The notes beneath the pieces were generated by a model. The model had not been told where the DNA came from and ran no database searches. It worked only from the letters and a program-made list of their open reading frames with translations. From positions 310,001 through 374,000 of the forward strand of contig NZ_LR134002.1 in NCBI RefSeq assembly GCF_900635155.1: a stretch of 64,000 nucleotides of DNA, given 5' to 3'. A program made the position numbers and the translations under genes. This DNA comes from Streptococcus sanguinis. Lineage in GTDB: Bacteria; Bacillota; Bacilli; Lactobacillales; Streptococcaceae. Position 1 is the stretch's first letter, and each line of letters opens with the position of its first letter. Below are positions 53,461 through 63,392 of this stretch, in pieces.

Positions 53461-53575
53461 AACTAAAAATTGAAAGTTTTTAGTTCGTAGTCGAACCCCC
53501 GCGAGGATGATTAGGATTTTTGGGAGTCTGAAAGACGAACCTAAAATCCAATCAGCTACCGCGTCAAAAATTTTT
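53461..53575 (+). repeat. Structured intergenic element, copy B (after dnaK)
   Basis: A perfect 9-bp hairpin (53461-53469 with 53477-53485), then CCCCCGCGAGGATGATTAGG and CCAATCAGCTACCGCGTC surrounding a stem GGATTTT/AAAATCC. Same architecture as copy A at 51367, including a GGTRAGWCAGAA lead-in right after the stop codon. Confidence 0.6.
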
Positions 53576-53675
53576 CGAAAAATATTGTTTTGAAAATTTC
53601 ACATCTTAATGATAGAAAGAAATCCAGAGGTTGCAACCCAGCCTCTGTTTTTCGCTAAACTAGAGGGTGACGCTT

Positions 53676-54308
53676 ATGAAGAAAGTGCTCTGTTTGATTT
53701 ATCCTAATTTTTCACTTTATGAAGTAGTTGGTCTGACCAGTACTTTAGCTCTATCTTTTGGTGTTGAGATTGATTATGCTGGTTCAGATAGAAATGTTAT
53801 AACGTCGGAAGATGGACTTCCCTGTCAACCTACTAGAACATTGGATGAAGTGGTCATCGAAGACTATTCTTGTGTTATTTTGCCAGGAATGATAAACATT
53901 GCTCCTGCTCTGCATGATGAAAAATTAATTTCTTTTCTAAAAAGTTTGAAGCAGCAAGAGATTTTTATTGCAGCTATTTCCTCAGCACCCATTTTATTGG
54001 CGAGAGCAGGCTTGTTGAACGACACGAAATTTACAGGTGGAATTTGGCAAAACTTCTTTGACTATTTTGACTTTCTTCCTAGGAGAAATTTCAAAGCTCA
54101 AGCTGTTCTGCAAGATAAGAATATCATTACAGCTGTTGGTTTTGCACATCAAGCGTTTGCGAGAAAAGTGCTTCTTAGTCTAGGTTTGGTAGATAATGCT
54201 GACAACTATTTTAAAGAACGGAATCAGTATTCGGAAGAGGACTTGATATTCACTTTATCAGAAGAAGAGTTTGCTGAAATGAAGCATGAATTTGAAAATA
54301 CCCTCTGA
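53676..54308 (+). CDS. DJ-1/PfpI family protein lacking the usual cysteine
   Basis: 210 residues from ATG 53676 (GAGGGTG upstream). The fold is that of the DJ-1/ThiJ/PfpI family: VLCLIYPNFSLYEVVG with its conserved Glu16, VILPGM, and the nucleophile elbow. At the elbow, where family members have AICAAP or AICAGP, this protein reads AISSAP, with Ser102 in place of the reactive cysteine. It may be inactive or use another chemistry. It sits inside the heat-shock operon between dnaK and dnaJ. Confidence 0.8.
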   Translation: MKKVLCLIYPNFSLYEVVGLTSTLALSFGVEIDYAGSDRNVITSEDGLPCQPTRTLDEVVIEDYSCVILPGMINIAPALHDEKLISFLKSLKQQEIFIAAISSAPILLARAGLLNDTKFTGGIWQNFFDYFDFLPRRNFKAQAVLQDKNIITAVGFAHQAFARKVLLSLGLVDNADNYFKERNQYSEEDLIFTLSEEEFAEMKHEFENTL

Positions 54309-54346
54309 TCAATATTTTCTAAAATTTAAAGAAAGGAACTGAACCC

Positions 54347-54433
54347 GACCTAAATTCTCGGAAAAAAGAGAAATCAGCCTAGGAGCATCGCTCCGTCGCC
54401 TGATTTCCTATTTTTCAGTCGAATTTTACGGTC
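54347..54433 (+). repeat. Long three-tier hairpin before dnaJ
   Basis: Outer stem GACCTAAATTC (54347-54357) with GAATTTTACGGTC (54421-54433). A middle stem pairs the AAAAAAGAGAAATCAG side with CTGATTTCCTATTTTT, and an inner GGAGC-ATC-GCTCC closes the top. It ends 12 bases before the dnaJ ATG. Confidence 0.65.
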
Positions 54434-54445
54434 TTGGTATCTTAC

Positions 54446-55579
54446 ATGAACAATACAGAATTTTATGACCGTCTAGGTGTCTCTAAGAATGCTTCTCAGG
54501 ATGAGATCAAGAGAGCCTATCGGAAATTATCTAAAAAGTATCATCCCGACATTAATAAGGAAGCTGGGGCGGAGGACAAATATAAAGAAGTCCAAGAGGC
54601 TTATGAAACGCTGAGCGACGAGCAAAAACGGGCGGCCTATGATCAATACGGTGCAGCGGGAGCTAATGGTGGCTTTGGCGGCGGTGCAGGCGGCTTCGGT
54701 GGTTTTGATGGCTCCGGCTTTGGCGGCTTTGAAGACATCTTCTCTAGCTTCTTTGGTGGCGGTGCTTCGCGTAATCCTAATGCTCCGCGCCAAGGGGACG
54801 ATCTTCAGTATCGTGTGAATCTCCGCTTTGAAGAAGCCATTTTCGGGGCTGAGAAGGAAATCAAGTATAACCGTGAAGCGACTTGTCATACCTGTGCTGG
54901 GTCTGGTGCCAAGCCAGGGACTAGTCCTGTTACCTGTGGCCGCTGTCATGGCTCAGGTGTCATTAATGTCGATACCCAGACACCGCTTGGCATGATGCGC
55001 CGGCAAGTGACCTGTGATGTCTGTCACGGCCGAGGAAAAGAAATCAAAAGTCCGTGTGAAACCTGTCACGGAACGGGTCATGAAAAGCAGGCCCACAGCG
55101 TCAAGGTGAAAATCCCTGCTGGTGTGGAAACTGGTCAGCAGGTTCGTCTGTCTGGTCAAGGTGAAGCAGGCTTTAATGGCGGTCCTTATGGTGACCTTTA
55201 TGTCGTGGTCCAAGTTGAGCCGAGTGACAAGTTTGAGCGAGATGGCTCTACCATTTACTACAAGCTCAATCTCAACTTTGTCCAAGCAGCTCTTGGTGAC
55301 AGCGTTGATATTCCAACTGTTCACGGGGATGTTGAGCTGAATATTCCAGAAGGAACACAGACTGGAAAGCGTTTCCGTCTGCGTGGTAAGGGAGCACCGA
55401 GTCTGCGAGGTGGAAGCATGGGTGACCAGTATGTTACTGTCAATGTTGTGACTCCGACCGGCCTCAACGACCGTCAAAAAGCGGCCCTCAAAGAATTTGC
55501 GGAAGCAGGCAATATCTCGGTCAATCCTAAGAAAAAAGGCTTCTTCGACAAAATGAAAGATGCCTTGGAAGATTTGTAA
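54446..55579 (+). CDS. dnaJ: Chaperone protein DnaJ (Hsp40)
   Basis: 377 residues. J domain with HPD (YHPDINKE), a long Gly/Phe region (about 75-110), then four CxxCxGxG zinc repeats ([32 protein letters not shown]) and the C-terminal substrate domain. It delivers clients to DnaK and stimulates its ATPase. The ATG at 54446 fits the family start, but no ribosome binding site is visible before it; a large hairpin ends 12 bases upstream. Confidence 0.96.
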   Translation: MNNTEFYDRLGVSKNASQDEIKRAYRKLSKKYHPDINKEAGAEDKYKEVQEAYETLSDEQKRAAYDQYGAAGANGGFGGGAGGFGGFDGSGFGGFEDIFSSFFGGGASRNPNAPRQGDDLQYRVNLRFEEAIFGAEKEIKYNREATCHTCAGSGAKPGTSPVTCGRCHGSGVINVDTQTPLGMMRRQVTCDVCHGRGKEIKSPCETCHGTGHEKQAHSVKVKIPAGVETGQQVRLSGQGEAGFNGGPYGDLYVVVQVEPSDKFERDGSTIYYKLNLNFVQAALGDSVDIPTVHGDVELNIPEGTQTGKRFRLRGKGAPSLRGGSMGDQYVTVNVVTPTGLNDRQKAALKEFAEAGNISVNPKKKGFFDKMKDALEDL

Positions 55580-55585
55580 TTATAT

Positions 55586-55615
55586 AAAAAGGAGCGGTGT
55601 AGAGCTGCTCTTTTT
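55586..55615 (+). terminator. Heat-shock operon terminator
   Basis: An A-rich/T-rich stem with GAGC/GCTC core (55592-55595 with 55607-55610) and T run right after dnaJ. Confidence 0.65.
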
Positions 55616-55763
55616 ATGCTTTCGCAAAGAAAACAGCGGAATTTAGCTGAGGAAGATCGCTCCTTCAAAACCCTTTTTCATGGAAAGAAATTCGCTAGAA
55701 AAGGTGAAGCGAATTTTCAATCTCCTTTTTACAAAAATAAATGATTTTTTTAAGCAAAATCTA
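55616..55763. other. Intergenic region with an inverted repeat
   Basis: No gene. A perfect 8-bp inverted repeat AATTCGCT (55689-55696) and AGCGAATT (55708-55715) lies about 50 bp upstream of the protease promoter and could be a regulator site. Confidence 0.4.
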
Positions 55764-55792
55764 TTGTAAAAATTTCCTAAAAGATATATGAT
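55764..55792 (+). promoter_or_regulatory. Metalloprotease promoter
   Basis: TTGTAA (55764-55769) and TATGAT (55787-55792), 17-bp spacing, predicting a leader of about 100 nt. Confidence 0.55.
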
Positions 55793-55896
55793 AATACTAA
55801 GTGTATAAAAAGTATCTTTTTAGCCTGCTAGGGAGTTGGCCAGGGAGATATTGGGAGATTAGCTTTATACATTTTAGGAAAAAGGGGATTTATAAA

Positions 55897-58800
55897 GTGA
55901 AACGTTTTGAAAAAGTGCAGGAGCGAATTCAGAAATATTCGATTCGCAAATTGTCTGTCGGCGTGGGCTCAGTTGCCATTGCAGCTCTGATTTTTGGGAG
56001 CTTTTTGTCCAGCTCGACTGTTGCTGCAGATGAAGTAGGAGGCGGTGCGACTGCTCACTATACTTATGTTGAAGAGCAAGAGCTAACAGAGCAGGAAAAA
56101 GGTCTGATAAAGAAAGGTCTGCCTGAAAATCTGCAAACAGGGGAAAACTATTACCTGATTTATCGTAGGAAGGATAAGCAAGCCGTCTTGCCAAATACAG
56201 GACATAATGTTCAGCCGCTTCTCAGCCTATTTGCGGGAACGGCTATTTTGGCTGTCTTGGTATTTTCACGAAAGAAATCTGGCAAATTACTAGGAGTGCT
56301 TTTGCTAGGAAGCTTGGGACAGACTCTATTACAGTCTCCTCAAGCGTTTGCGCTAGAAAATCGGGAACTGCTTTCCTATAACCGTCAAGTTGCGGTTTCG
56401 TCAACAGTTTCTGAAGCGGATGTGACCATTGCAGGCTATAGCTATATCGGTTACTTTACCGCTTCTGATTTGCGGGCTTTGACAGGAAGCAAGCCGGCCT
56501 CCCTGCCAGCTGGTCAAGAAGCTCGAGGACAAGCAGAATTATCCGAAGCTTCAAAAGAGGACTCTGACTCTATTGATCGAGCTGCTCAAGCAGGGTCGCT
56601 GTATCAGCTGAATCCTGATGAAAGCGACTCTGGACAGATAGGGAAGCTTCCTACTCCGACTCCGACTCCAGCTCCAAATCCTAGTCCAGCTCCTCAGCCG
56701 TCAAATCCACCTATAGAAACGGCGAAAGGGGAAAGTTTACAAGAGCCAGCCTTGCCAGAGTACAGCGGTGCTGTGAACGGTGAATCGTTAGTTCAAGCAG
56801 ACAATCCAGTCTACACGGAACCAGTAGGCACGGTAGGCGACACAGCCCCGATTGAACCTGCTTTGCCAGAATACACTGGCGGCATTAATGGCGAGTCAGT
56901 AGTTCAAGCAGAAAATCCGGTCTACACGGCTCCGATAAGTGTAGTTAGCGATACAGCACCGGTAGAGCCCGCTCTACCAGAGTACACGGGCGGTGTCAAC
57001 GGCGAATCAGCAGTTCAAGAAGAACTTCCAGTCTATGATGCTCCAGTAGGCACGGCAGGAGACATAGCTCCGGTCCAGCCCGCCCTCCCAGAATACACAG
57101 GTGGGGTTAATGGCGAATCGACAGTTCAACCAGAACAACCTAGTCTGCATACAGACATCAAGCTAGAAACGATTGAGCCTCAAGTTGTTCACAAGACAGA
57201 TGATAGCAAGTATCTTGATGAAGAGACCACTGTCGAAGGAAATCCAGGTCAAAAAGAAATTGTAACCAGCTATGAAGTCTTGGACGGTAATCGGATCTCG
57301 GAGCCGCAAACAACCGAAAGAATCTTGCACGAAGCGGTTGATACAGTAGTCACTCGAGGTAGCAAGGCTCGCATCAATAAAGAAGAATTGAGCAAGCAGC
57401 TAGCTTTAGCAGCAGCTGTGGATCCAGCAGTTTACACCAATCAATCCTATCAGCAGCTGCAGGCAATTAAGAATATGGCTGCGACGGTTTATCAAACTTC
57501 GTCGAGTCAAGATGAAGTAGATGCGGGTGTCAACCAACTCAAGCAGGCTTTGGCAGACTTATTGGCCCTTAAAGTAGCGCCGAGTCTGACAGTATCTGCA
57601 GTTAATAAGGATGAATTGCAGAAATCTGCGCAAATTCAATACCAACTGACGGATAGGGACCAAGCCTTTACTAGTGCTCATGTTCGTCTGAAGAAAGATG
57701 GCCAGTTGATAGCTGAGCAGAACTTGGCGGCAGGCCAGCTGACTGCTAATTTCAGTGGTTTGGACTACTATACACTGTATAAGATTGAGACGACTCTGTC
57801 CTATGACTTAGGAAATGGCCCTGAAAGTCAGGAATTAGCTCAAGAGACATTCCAGCTTAACCTGAAGAAGGTGGAACTCAAATCCATTACTAATGTCTCC
57901 TTGATGAAGGTTGAAAATGGCCAGACAAAATTGATGCCTACTCTGGCTGAAAAGCCAGCCAATCTGGATCAATATTACCTGCACTTTACATCCGACCAGT
58001 TCAAGGATACTGTCCTGCCGGTTACTTCTATCGAGGAAGTGGTCGTTGATAACCAGCCTGTCTTTAAGATTCAGGCTCAGCTGCCAGACTTGCTGCAAAG
58101 AAGCGTAACCGGTCTTCAAAACAGCTTTGATTTCTATCTGGAAAAGGCTAAGAAGCGTGAAGGAAATGTCTACTATGACTTCCAAGACCTCTTGGACGGC
58201 ATCAAGGAAAATCCTTCTGGAACCTTTATTCTGGGCCGCAGTATCAGTGCCAAGCTGATTGACAAACCTGCCAACAGCAAGTCTTACCTGCAAGGTGAGT
58301 TCAAAGGCCAGCTGATTGGTGGGCAAAATGGTGAGCGCCATGCGATTTTAGACTTGGCACATCCTCTATTTGATACGATTACTGGCGGAACGGTCAAGGA
58401 TATTGACTTTAAGCGGGTCAATATGGTTTATCCAGATTCGCAAGCGGGCGATACAATTGCCACAATTGCTGCTCGCTTGAAGAATAAAGGAGTAATCGAA
58501 AACGTCAATGTCCAAGGATACTTGGAAGGAAGAGACCATATTGCTGGTCTTGTTAACAATATAGAAGGCCAATCTCGCGTTGAAAATGTTTCCTTTAAGG
58601 GCCGTATTAAGTCCAAGGGTGGAAACTCTGTGACAGGCGGTATCGCAGGAAGTAACGCTATGTCCTTGGTTAAACGCGCGTATGTCGAAGCCGATATTTG
58701 GGTCAAGAGTGGTCAAAATGCAGGTATGCTGGTCGCTCAAAACTTCACGGACTATTCAGGTTCAGGCTGGGGTAATTGGGGCAGATTGATGCAATCAGTT

Positions 58801-61635
58801 GCCAAAGGTAAGTTAGAGGATGCAGGCTCAAGAAATTCAGCTGGTATCGCTGCTTCCATTTGGCCGTATGGAACTATCAATGACACCGTCAGCTATGCCA
58901 CAGTAGTGAACGGTAAAGAGCTCTTTAGCTCAGATAATGAGATTACGGATGCTTGGATGGGGCAAAAACTCCAAAATCTCTTTGGTGTTCAGGGACAAAG
59001 CTCTGGAACCAAGACAGGAAAAGATGCCAAGTTCCGTCGCTTGACAGAAGCTGAAGCGGAGCAAAAAGTCAAGAGCTATCAGATTACCGCCCTTGACCAA
59101 AGCAGCGCAAATGAAGTCACATCTGAAAAGTTAAACGCTTCTATCCTAAGAACAAGTACTTATCAAGATAAGCAAGGTTACAAAGTAGAAAATGAACAGC
59201 TTTATCAGAACTTCGAGCGCTTTATGCCTTTCTACAATCAAGAGTTCTTGATTCATGAGGCCAATAAGCTGGTGGACGCTGGTAAGGCGGGCGATCTGTT
59301 GACTAAGAAAGTTCTATCAGTTCAAGCGCTGAAGGGCAACCAGTTTGTTGCTGGCGGAACGGATGCAGATAAGATATTAGTCCATTTTGCAGACGGAAGC
59401 AAGATCATCTACAATCTTCAAAATCAAGCACGATTTGAACAGACGACTCTGCCAGAATATCAAATCGCAGAGCTTGGTACGGTCTATACTCCAAATCACT
59501 CAACGGCTGTCAAAGAAGACTTGCTGACCCAGCTGACTGAGAGCTTGAAGAGTTTTGAGCTGTACAGTGATGAAGTCTATCAATCTGTTGGTCTTCCAAA
59601 TGATAATGACAGGGTCAACAAAGTCAAGCGCCTCTTCTTGGATGAATCTCTGGCTGAGGTGAAAGCCAACTTGCAGGATATGATTAGTAAAATCCTTGCT
59701 AATGAATGGACAAGATTCCATGCTGATAATCCAGCAGCCAATGAAGCTCTGAAAGCTAAAATCGAAGAGAATAAGACCGCTATCATGCTCGGTCTGACCT
59801 ACCTCAACCGTTATTACGATCTCAAGTTTGGTAACTACAACCTCAAGGAGCTGGTGCTCTTCAAACCAGACTTCTATGGTGAAAAAGTACCATTGCTAGA
59901 TCGCTTGATTAAGATTGGACGTTCGACAGAAAATCAACTGAAAGGGGCAGACAATGTCAATATGTTTGCACGTCAGTTGAAGGCTGAGTCCAAGTCTAGT
60001 GATTTGGTGGCTTACTTGGATTACAACCGTCGTCTTTTGACTGACTTTGCGGATATGGATTCTTGGTTCAAAGATGCAACCCGAGGATTTATTCAGTTTG
60101 AAGAACGCCAGTCAGAAGTCGAGGAGATCAAGTCTGCTAAGTATCGCGTCTTTGATAACCTCAATTCTGAATATTTCAGCAACTATATCCTTCCGCTGCT
60201 AACCTTGAAGAATACGCGCTTAGCCATTCTGTCAAACTATAGCACCATGGCCTTTGTCAACAGAGACAAGCGCCGGTCATGGTCTGATGAACGATTTAAT
60301 GCGCGCATCAAGGAAGTAGCGACCCAGCATCGAAATCACGTAGACACTTGGTACAAACTGCTCTCAGATAATATCAAGCCAAGAATGGTCAAGGAAAATG
60401 TAACGGCTGTATGGGATGGTTTCGATGTAGAAGGGCGTGGCTGGATTGATGTCAACGGAAATGATAATAAGGGCAATCCTTATGCACCATCCCGCGAGTT
60501 CTTTAACCTAGTTGGCGGCAGAGCTGGTGGCTGGTACAAGTCAAATGGCTACGGTGCCCATGCTGCTGGTTCAATCCGTGTGAACTTCGAGGCCTTTGAC
60601 CTCTTGACGGAATATGGTGTGTCCGTCTTCACTCACGAACTCACCCACGTCAATGACAGAGATATTTATCTGGGCGGTCACGGCAGACGACAAGGTATCG
60701 GACCAGAAGGGTATGCCCAAGGTATGCTCCAGTCACCTGTTCCTGATCAGCCGGGCTGGGGTGCTTTGGGTCTCAATATGGCCTTTGATCGTCCAAATAA
60801 TGGCAGCCTCATTTTCAATAGCTCGCCAAGTCTCTTCAAGAACCGAGCAGACATCGACCATTACATGAAGGGATATAATGATACCCTCATGCTGCTGGAT
60901 TACCTTGAAGGCCAAGCGGTTGTAGATAAAGGAAATGAAGCAGCAGCCAAATGGTTCAAGAAGGTTGAACCGAAAGTTGTGGATCCTCGAACCCAATACG
61001 ACGTCGTAAGAGAGTTGACGGCTGAGGAGAAAGCGAATATGTCTGTCTCATCTGTAGATGACTTGGTTGACCAAGGCTTGCTGTCTAACCGTGCGGTTGA
61101 CAATCGAACCTATAATCCTGCTGACTATGACTCTAGTTACATTGCCATCGACTTTATGACGGGTATCTATGGCGGCGGCCAAAACAATACTGGAGCGCCA
61201 GGCGCCTTGATGTTCAAGCATAATACCTTCAGAATCTGGGGTTACTATGGCTATGAAAAAGGCTTTGTAAGCTATGCTTCCAATAAACACCGTAAGACAG
61301 CCAATGAGCAAGGTGTGACTGGTTTGAGCGATAACTTTATCATCAAGCAAATTTCTGAAGGCGAATTTGAAACCATGGAAGCCTTCAAGAAAGCTTACTT
61401 CAGAAAAGTTGTGGATAAAGCACAAAGCTCAGGTATTAAGCCGGTGACTGTCAACGGAAAAGTCTATACGACTTATGAAGAGTTGAAAGCTGGCTTTGCA
61501 GAAGCTGTTGACAAGGATCTGAAGAAGTCTCGTGTCGATGAACGGGCAACCAAGGACTTCAAGTATGCTGTCTTTACACAATTGCTGAAGAACACCAACA
61601 GCTTTATGGATGAAAACTCCATTTGGGGTTCCTAA
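55897..61635 (+). CDS. M26-family zinc metalloprotease (IgA1 protease / Zmp type)
   Basis: 1912 residues. A YSIRK-type signal (QKYSIRKLSVGVGSVAIAAL) is followed unusually early by the sortase motif LPNTG (98) and two hydrophobic segments, an N-terminal anchor typical of streptococcal IgA1 proteases and Zmps. Then a Pro-rich linker, about four repeats of roughly 38 residues (PALPEYTGGVNGES...), a G5-like domain, a FIVAR-like segment and the M26 N-terminal domain. The catalytic domain has HELTH (1580-1584) with Glu1604 twenty residues on. Start is GTG 55897 with AAGGGG upstream; the frame is open to 55801 without a site. Whether it cuts IgA1 or another host protein cannot be told. Confidence 0.9.
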   Translation: MKRFEKVQERIQKYSIRKLSVGVGSVAIAALIFGSFLSSSTVAADEVGGGATAHYTYVEEQELTEQEKGLIKKGLPENLQTGENYYLIYRRKDKQAVLPNTGHNVQPLLSLFAGTAILAVLVFSRKKSGKLLGVLLLGSLGQTLLQSPQAFALENRELLSYNRQVAVSSTVSEADVTIAGYSYIGYFTASDLRALTGSKPASLPAGQEARGQAELSEASKEDSDSIDRAAQAGSLYQLNPDESDSGQIGKLPTPTPTPAPNPSPAPQPSNPPIETAKGESLQEPALPEYSGAVNGESLVQADNPVYTEPVGTVGDTAPIEPALPEYTGGINGESVVQAENPVYTAPISVVSDTAPVEPALPEYTGGVNGESAVQEELPVYDAPVGTAGDIAPVQPALPEYTGGVNGESTVQPEQPSLHTDIKLETIEPQVVHKTDDSKYLDEETTVEGNPGQKEIVTSYEVLDGNRISEPQTTERILHEAVDTVVTRGSKARINKEELSKQLALAAAVDPAVYTNQSYQQLQAIKNMAATVYQTSSSQDEVDAGVNQLKQALADLLALKVAPSLTVSAVNKDELQKSAQIQYQLTDRDQAFTSAHVRLKKDGQLIAEQNLAAGQLTANFSGLDYYTLYKIETTLSYDLGNGPESQELAQETFQLNLKKVELKSITNVSLMKVENGQTKLMPTLAEKPANLDQYYLHFTSDQFKDTVLPVTSIEEVVVDNQPVFKIQAQLPDLLQRSVTGLQNSFDFYLEKAKKREGNVYYDFQDLLDGIKENPSGTFILGRSISAKLIDKPANSKSYLQGEFKGQLIGGQNGERHAILDLAHPLFDTITGGTVKDIDFKRVNMVYPDSQAGDTIATIAARLKNKGVIENVNVQGYLEGRDHIAGLVNNIEGQSRVENVSFKGRIKSKGGNSVTGGIAGSNAMSLVKRAYVEADIWVKSGQNAGMLVAQNFTDYSGSGWGNWGRLMQSVAKGKLEDAGSRNSAGIAASIWPYGTINDTVSYATVVNGKELFSSDNEITDAWMGQKLQNLFGVQGQSSGTKTGKDAKFRRLTEAEAEQKVKSYQITALDQSSANEVTSEKLNASILRTSTYQDKQGYKVENEQLYQNFERFMPFYNQEFLIHEANKLVDAGKAGDLLTKKVLSVQALKGNQFVAGGTDADKILVHFADGSKIIYNLQNQARFEQTTLPEYQIAELGTVYTPNHSTAVKEDLLTQLTESLKSFELYSDEVYQSVGLPNDNDRVNKVKRLFLDESLAEVKANLQDMISKILANEWTRFHADNPAANEALKAKIEENKTAIMLGLTYLNRYYDLKFGNYNLKELVLFKPDFYGEKVPLLDRLIKIGRSTENQLKGADNVNMFARQLKAESKSSDLVAYLDYNRRLLTDFADMDSWFKDATRGFIQFEERQSEVEEIKSAKYRVFDNLNSEYFSNYILPLLTLKNTRLAILSNYSTMAFVNRDKRRSWSDERFNARIKEVATQHRNHVDTWYKLLSDNIKPRMVKENVTAVWDGFDVEGRGWIDVNGNDNKGNPYAPSREFFNLVGGRAGGWYKSNGYGAHAAGSIRVNFEAFDLLTEYGVSVFTHELTHVNDRDIYLGGHGRRQGIGPEGYAQGMLQSPVPDQPGWGALGLNMAFDRPNNGSLIFNSSPSLFKNRADIDHYMKGYNDTLMLLDYLEGQAVVDKGNEAAAKWFKKVEPKVVDPRTQYDVVRELTAEEKANMSVSSVDDLVDQGLLSNRAVDNRTYNPADYDSSYIAIDFMTGIYGGGQNNTGAPGALMFKHNTFRIWGYYGYEKGFVSYASNKHRKTANEQGVTGLSDNFIIKQISEGEFETMEAFKKAYFRKVVDKAQSSGIKPVTVNGKVYTTYEELKAGFAEAVDKDLKKSRVDERATKDFKYAVFTQLLKNTNSFMDENSIWGS

Positions 61636-61697
61636 GAAAAAGTGTTAGATTTGCTGCACGTGTAACTGCAAATAATGACCTTTAGAAATATGCGATA

Positions 61698-61766
61698 AAT
61701 AACCCATTTGAATTTGTTCTGTTTGTGTCGTCACTGACAGTCTGATTCAGATGGGTTATTTTGTTG
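61698..61766 (+). terminator. Metalloprotease terminator
   Basis: A 16-bp stem (61698-61713 with 61745-61760, one G-U pair) with a 31-nt loop, then TTTTGTT. Confidence 0.75.
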
Positions 61767-61830
61767 CATGATGGCAAGCCGGAACAGAAAAAAACCTGAT
61801 TCTTAAACGATATTTTTCAAAAAAATCTGT

Positions 61831-61876
61831 CCCCAGACAGTTCCTGCTTTTAGGGCTTGCTGGGGGCTTTTTTTCC
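61831..61876 (+). terminator. Second hairpin with T run before truA
   Basis: CCCCAG (61831-61836) with CTGGGG (61860-61865), then GC and seven T. It overlaps the upstream part of the truA promoter. Confidence 0.55.
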
Positions 61877-61885
61877 TGCTAAAAT
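61877..61885 (+). promoter_or_regulatory. TG-extended -10 directly before truA
   Basis: TGCTAAAAT with the hexamer at 61880-61885. The A of the truA ATG (61892) is seven bases past it and no ribosome binding site is present, predicting a leaderless mRNA with the same geometry as rlmB. Confidence 0.6.
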
Positions 61886-61891
61886 AAACAC

Positions 61892-62641
61892 ATGACACGT
61901 TATAAAGCTATTATTTCCTATGATGGTTATGACTTTGCTGGTTTTCAGCGACAGCCTCATGCCAGAAGTGTTCAGGAAGAGATTGAAAAGACCCTGACCC
62001 GTATCAATAAAGGCCAGCCTGTGGTGATTCATGGAGCGGGCCGGACCGACAGCGGTGTCCATGCTCTGGGCCAGGTGCTGCATTTTGATTTACCAGAAGA
62101 GCGGGATGAAGAGAAATTGCGTTTTGCCTTGGATACCCAGACGCCGGAAGATATTGATTTTATTAGTGTGGAGCAGGTGTCGAACGATTTTCATTCTCGC
62201 TACAATAAGCACAGCAAGACCTATGAATTCTTGGTGGACATCGGCCGGCCCAAAAATCCTATGATGCGCCATTATGCTACGCATTATCCTTATCCTTTGG
62301 AGCTGCGTCTGATAGAAGAAGCGATTGCTCAGCTAGAGGGGACGCATGATTTTACAGGCTTTACGGCTTCAGGGACCAGTGTGGAAGACAAGGTTCGGAC
62401 TATTACCGAGGCTAAAGTTCGCTATGATGCAGAGCGGAATTTTCTGGTCTTTACTTTTTCGGGTAATGGCTTTCTCTATAAGCAGATCCGTAATATGGTA
62501 GGGACGCTGCTCAAGATTGGCAATAAGCGCATGCCGGTGGAGCAGATTCAGAGGATTTTAGCGGAGAAAGACCGCCATCTGGCAGGACCAACAGCCGGTC
62601 CAAACGGCCTTTATCTAAAGGAGATTCGTTATGAAGAATAA
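61892..62641 (+). CDS. truA: tRNA pseudouridine synthase A
   Basis: 249 residues. [18 protein letters not shown] and [14 protein letters not shown], with the catalytic Asp in GRTDSGVHA, identify TruA, which makes pseudouridine at positions 38-40 of the anticodon arm. There is no Shine-Dalgarno sequence, and the ATG coincides with the expected transcription start. It overlaps the kinase gene by 11 bases. Truncated versions were not seen; the length is normal. Confidence 0.95.
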   Translation: MTRYKAIISYDGYDFAGFQRQPHARSVQEEIEKTLTRINKGQPVVIHGAGRTDSGVHALGQVLHFDLPEERDEEKLRFALDTQTPEDIDFISVEQVSNDFHSRYNKHSKTYEFLVDIGRPKNPMMRHYATHYPYPLELRLIEEAIAQLEGTHDFTGFTASGTSVEDKVRTITEAKVRYDAERNFLVFTFSGNGFLYKQIRNMVGTLLKIGNKRMPVEQIQRILAEKDRHLAGPTAGPNGLYLKEIRYEE

Positions 62642-63392
62642 GTTGATTTTAGCCCTTTCGGGCAATGATATTTTCAGCGGCGGTGGGCTGCACGCTGATT
62701 TGGCTACCTATACGGTCAATGGCCTGCATGGTTTCGTAGCTGTGACTTGCCTGACGGCTATGACTGACAAGGGGTTTGAGGTCATCCCAGTTGAGGAAGA
62801 GGTTTTTACCCAGCAGTTAGCCAGTCTCAAGGCTGTTCCTTTTTCTGCTATTAAGATAGGACTTTTACCCAATCTGGAAATAGCAGAGCAGGCTTTGGCT
62901 TTTGTCAAGCAGCATGCTGATATACCAGTAGTGCTGGATCCTGTTCTGGTCTGCAAGGAAAATCATGACTTGGAAGTTAGTGCGCTGAGAGAAGAAATCA
63001 TCAAGTTTTTCCCTTATGTCAGCATCATCACGCCAAATCTGGCAGAAGCTCAGCTATTGACCCAAAAAGAAATCAAAACTCTAGAGGATATGCAGGCTGC
63101 AGCCAAGGAGCTCTATGATTTGGGAGCCAAGCATGTGGTGGTTAAGAGCGGCAATCGCTTAAGCAAGGAGCGGGCGGTGGATGTTTACTATGACGGTCGA
63201 GATTTTGAGGTCATGGAATCGCCAGTGCTGGCCAGCAACAATACCGGAGCGGGCTGCACATTTGCTTCCAGCATTGCCAGTCAGCTGCTTCTGGGTAAGT
63301 CTCCGCTTGCAGCAGTTCAATTGTCTAAAGATTTTGTTTACAGAGCGATTCAGCGCTCAGATCAATATGGGGTAGTTCAGTATGAGAAATAA
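62631..63392 (+). CDS. Pyridoxine / hydroxymethylpyrimidine kinase (PdxK/ThiD family)
   Basis: 253 residues, ribokinase-like fold. [28 protein letters not shown] at the start, [21 protein letters not shown], and the anion hole with catalytic Asp position in [11 protein letters not shown] (here Gly-Ala-Gly-Cys). The next gene is an ECF S-component of a type linked with pyridoxine kinases, which favours vitamin B6 salvage over thiamine. AAAGGAG precedes the ATG, inside truA. Confidence 0.85.
   Translation: MKNKLILALSGNDIFSGGGLHADLATYTVNGLHGFVAVTCLTAMTDKGFEVIPVEEEVFTQQLASLKAVPFSAIKIGLLPNLEIAEQALAFVKQHADIPVVLDPVLVCKENHDLEVSALREEIIKFFPYVSIITPNLAEAQLLTQKEIKTLEDMQAAAKELYDLGAKHVVVKSGNRLSKERAVDVYYDGRDFEVMESPVLASNNTGAGCTFASSIASQLLLGKSPLAAVQLSKDFVYRAIQRSDQYGVVQYEK

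Noticed and set aside
56740..57150. Repeats in the metalloprotease gene as a mobile or CRISPR-like array
   Set aside because: They are in-frame protein repeats (PALPEYTGG units) of a linker region, common in surface proteins.
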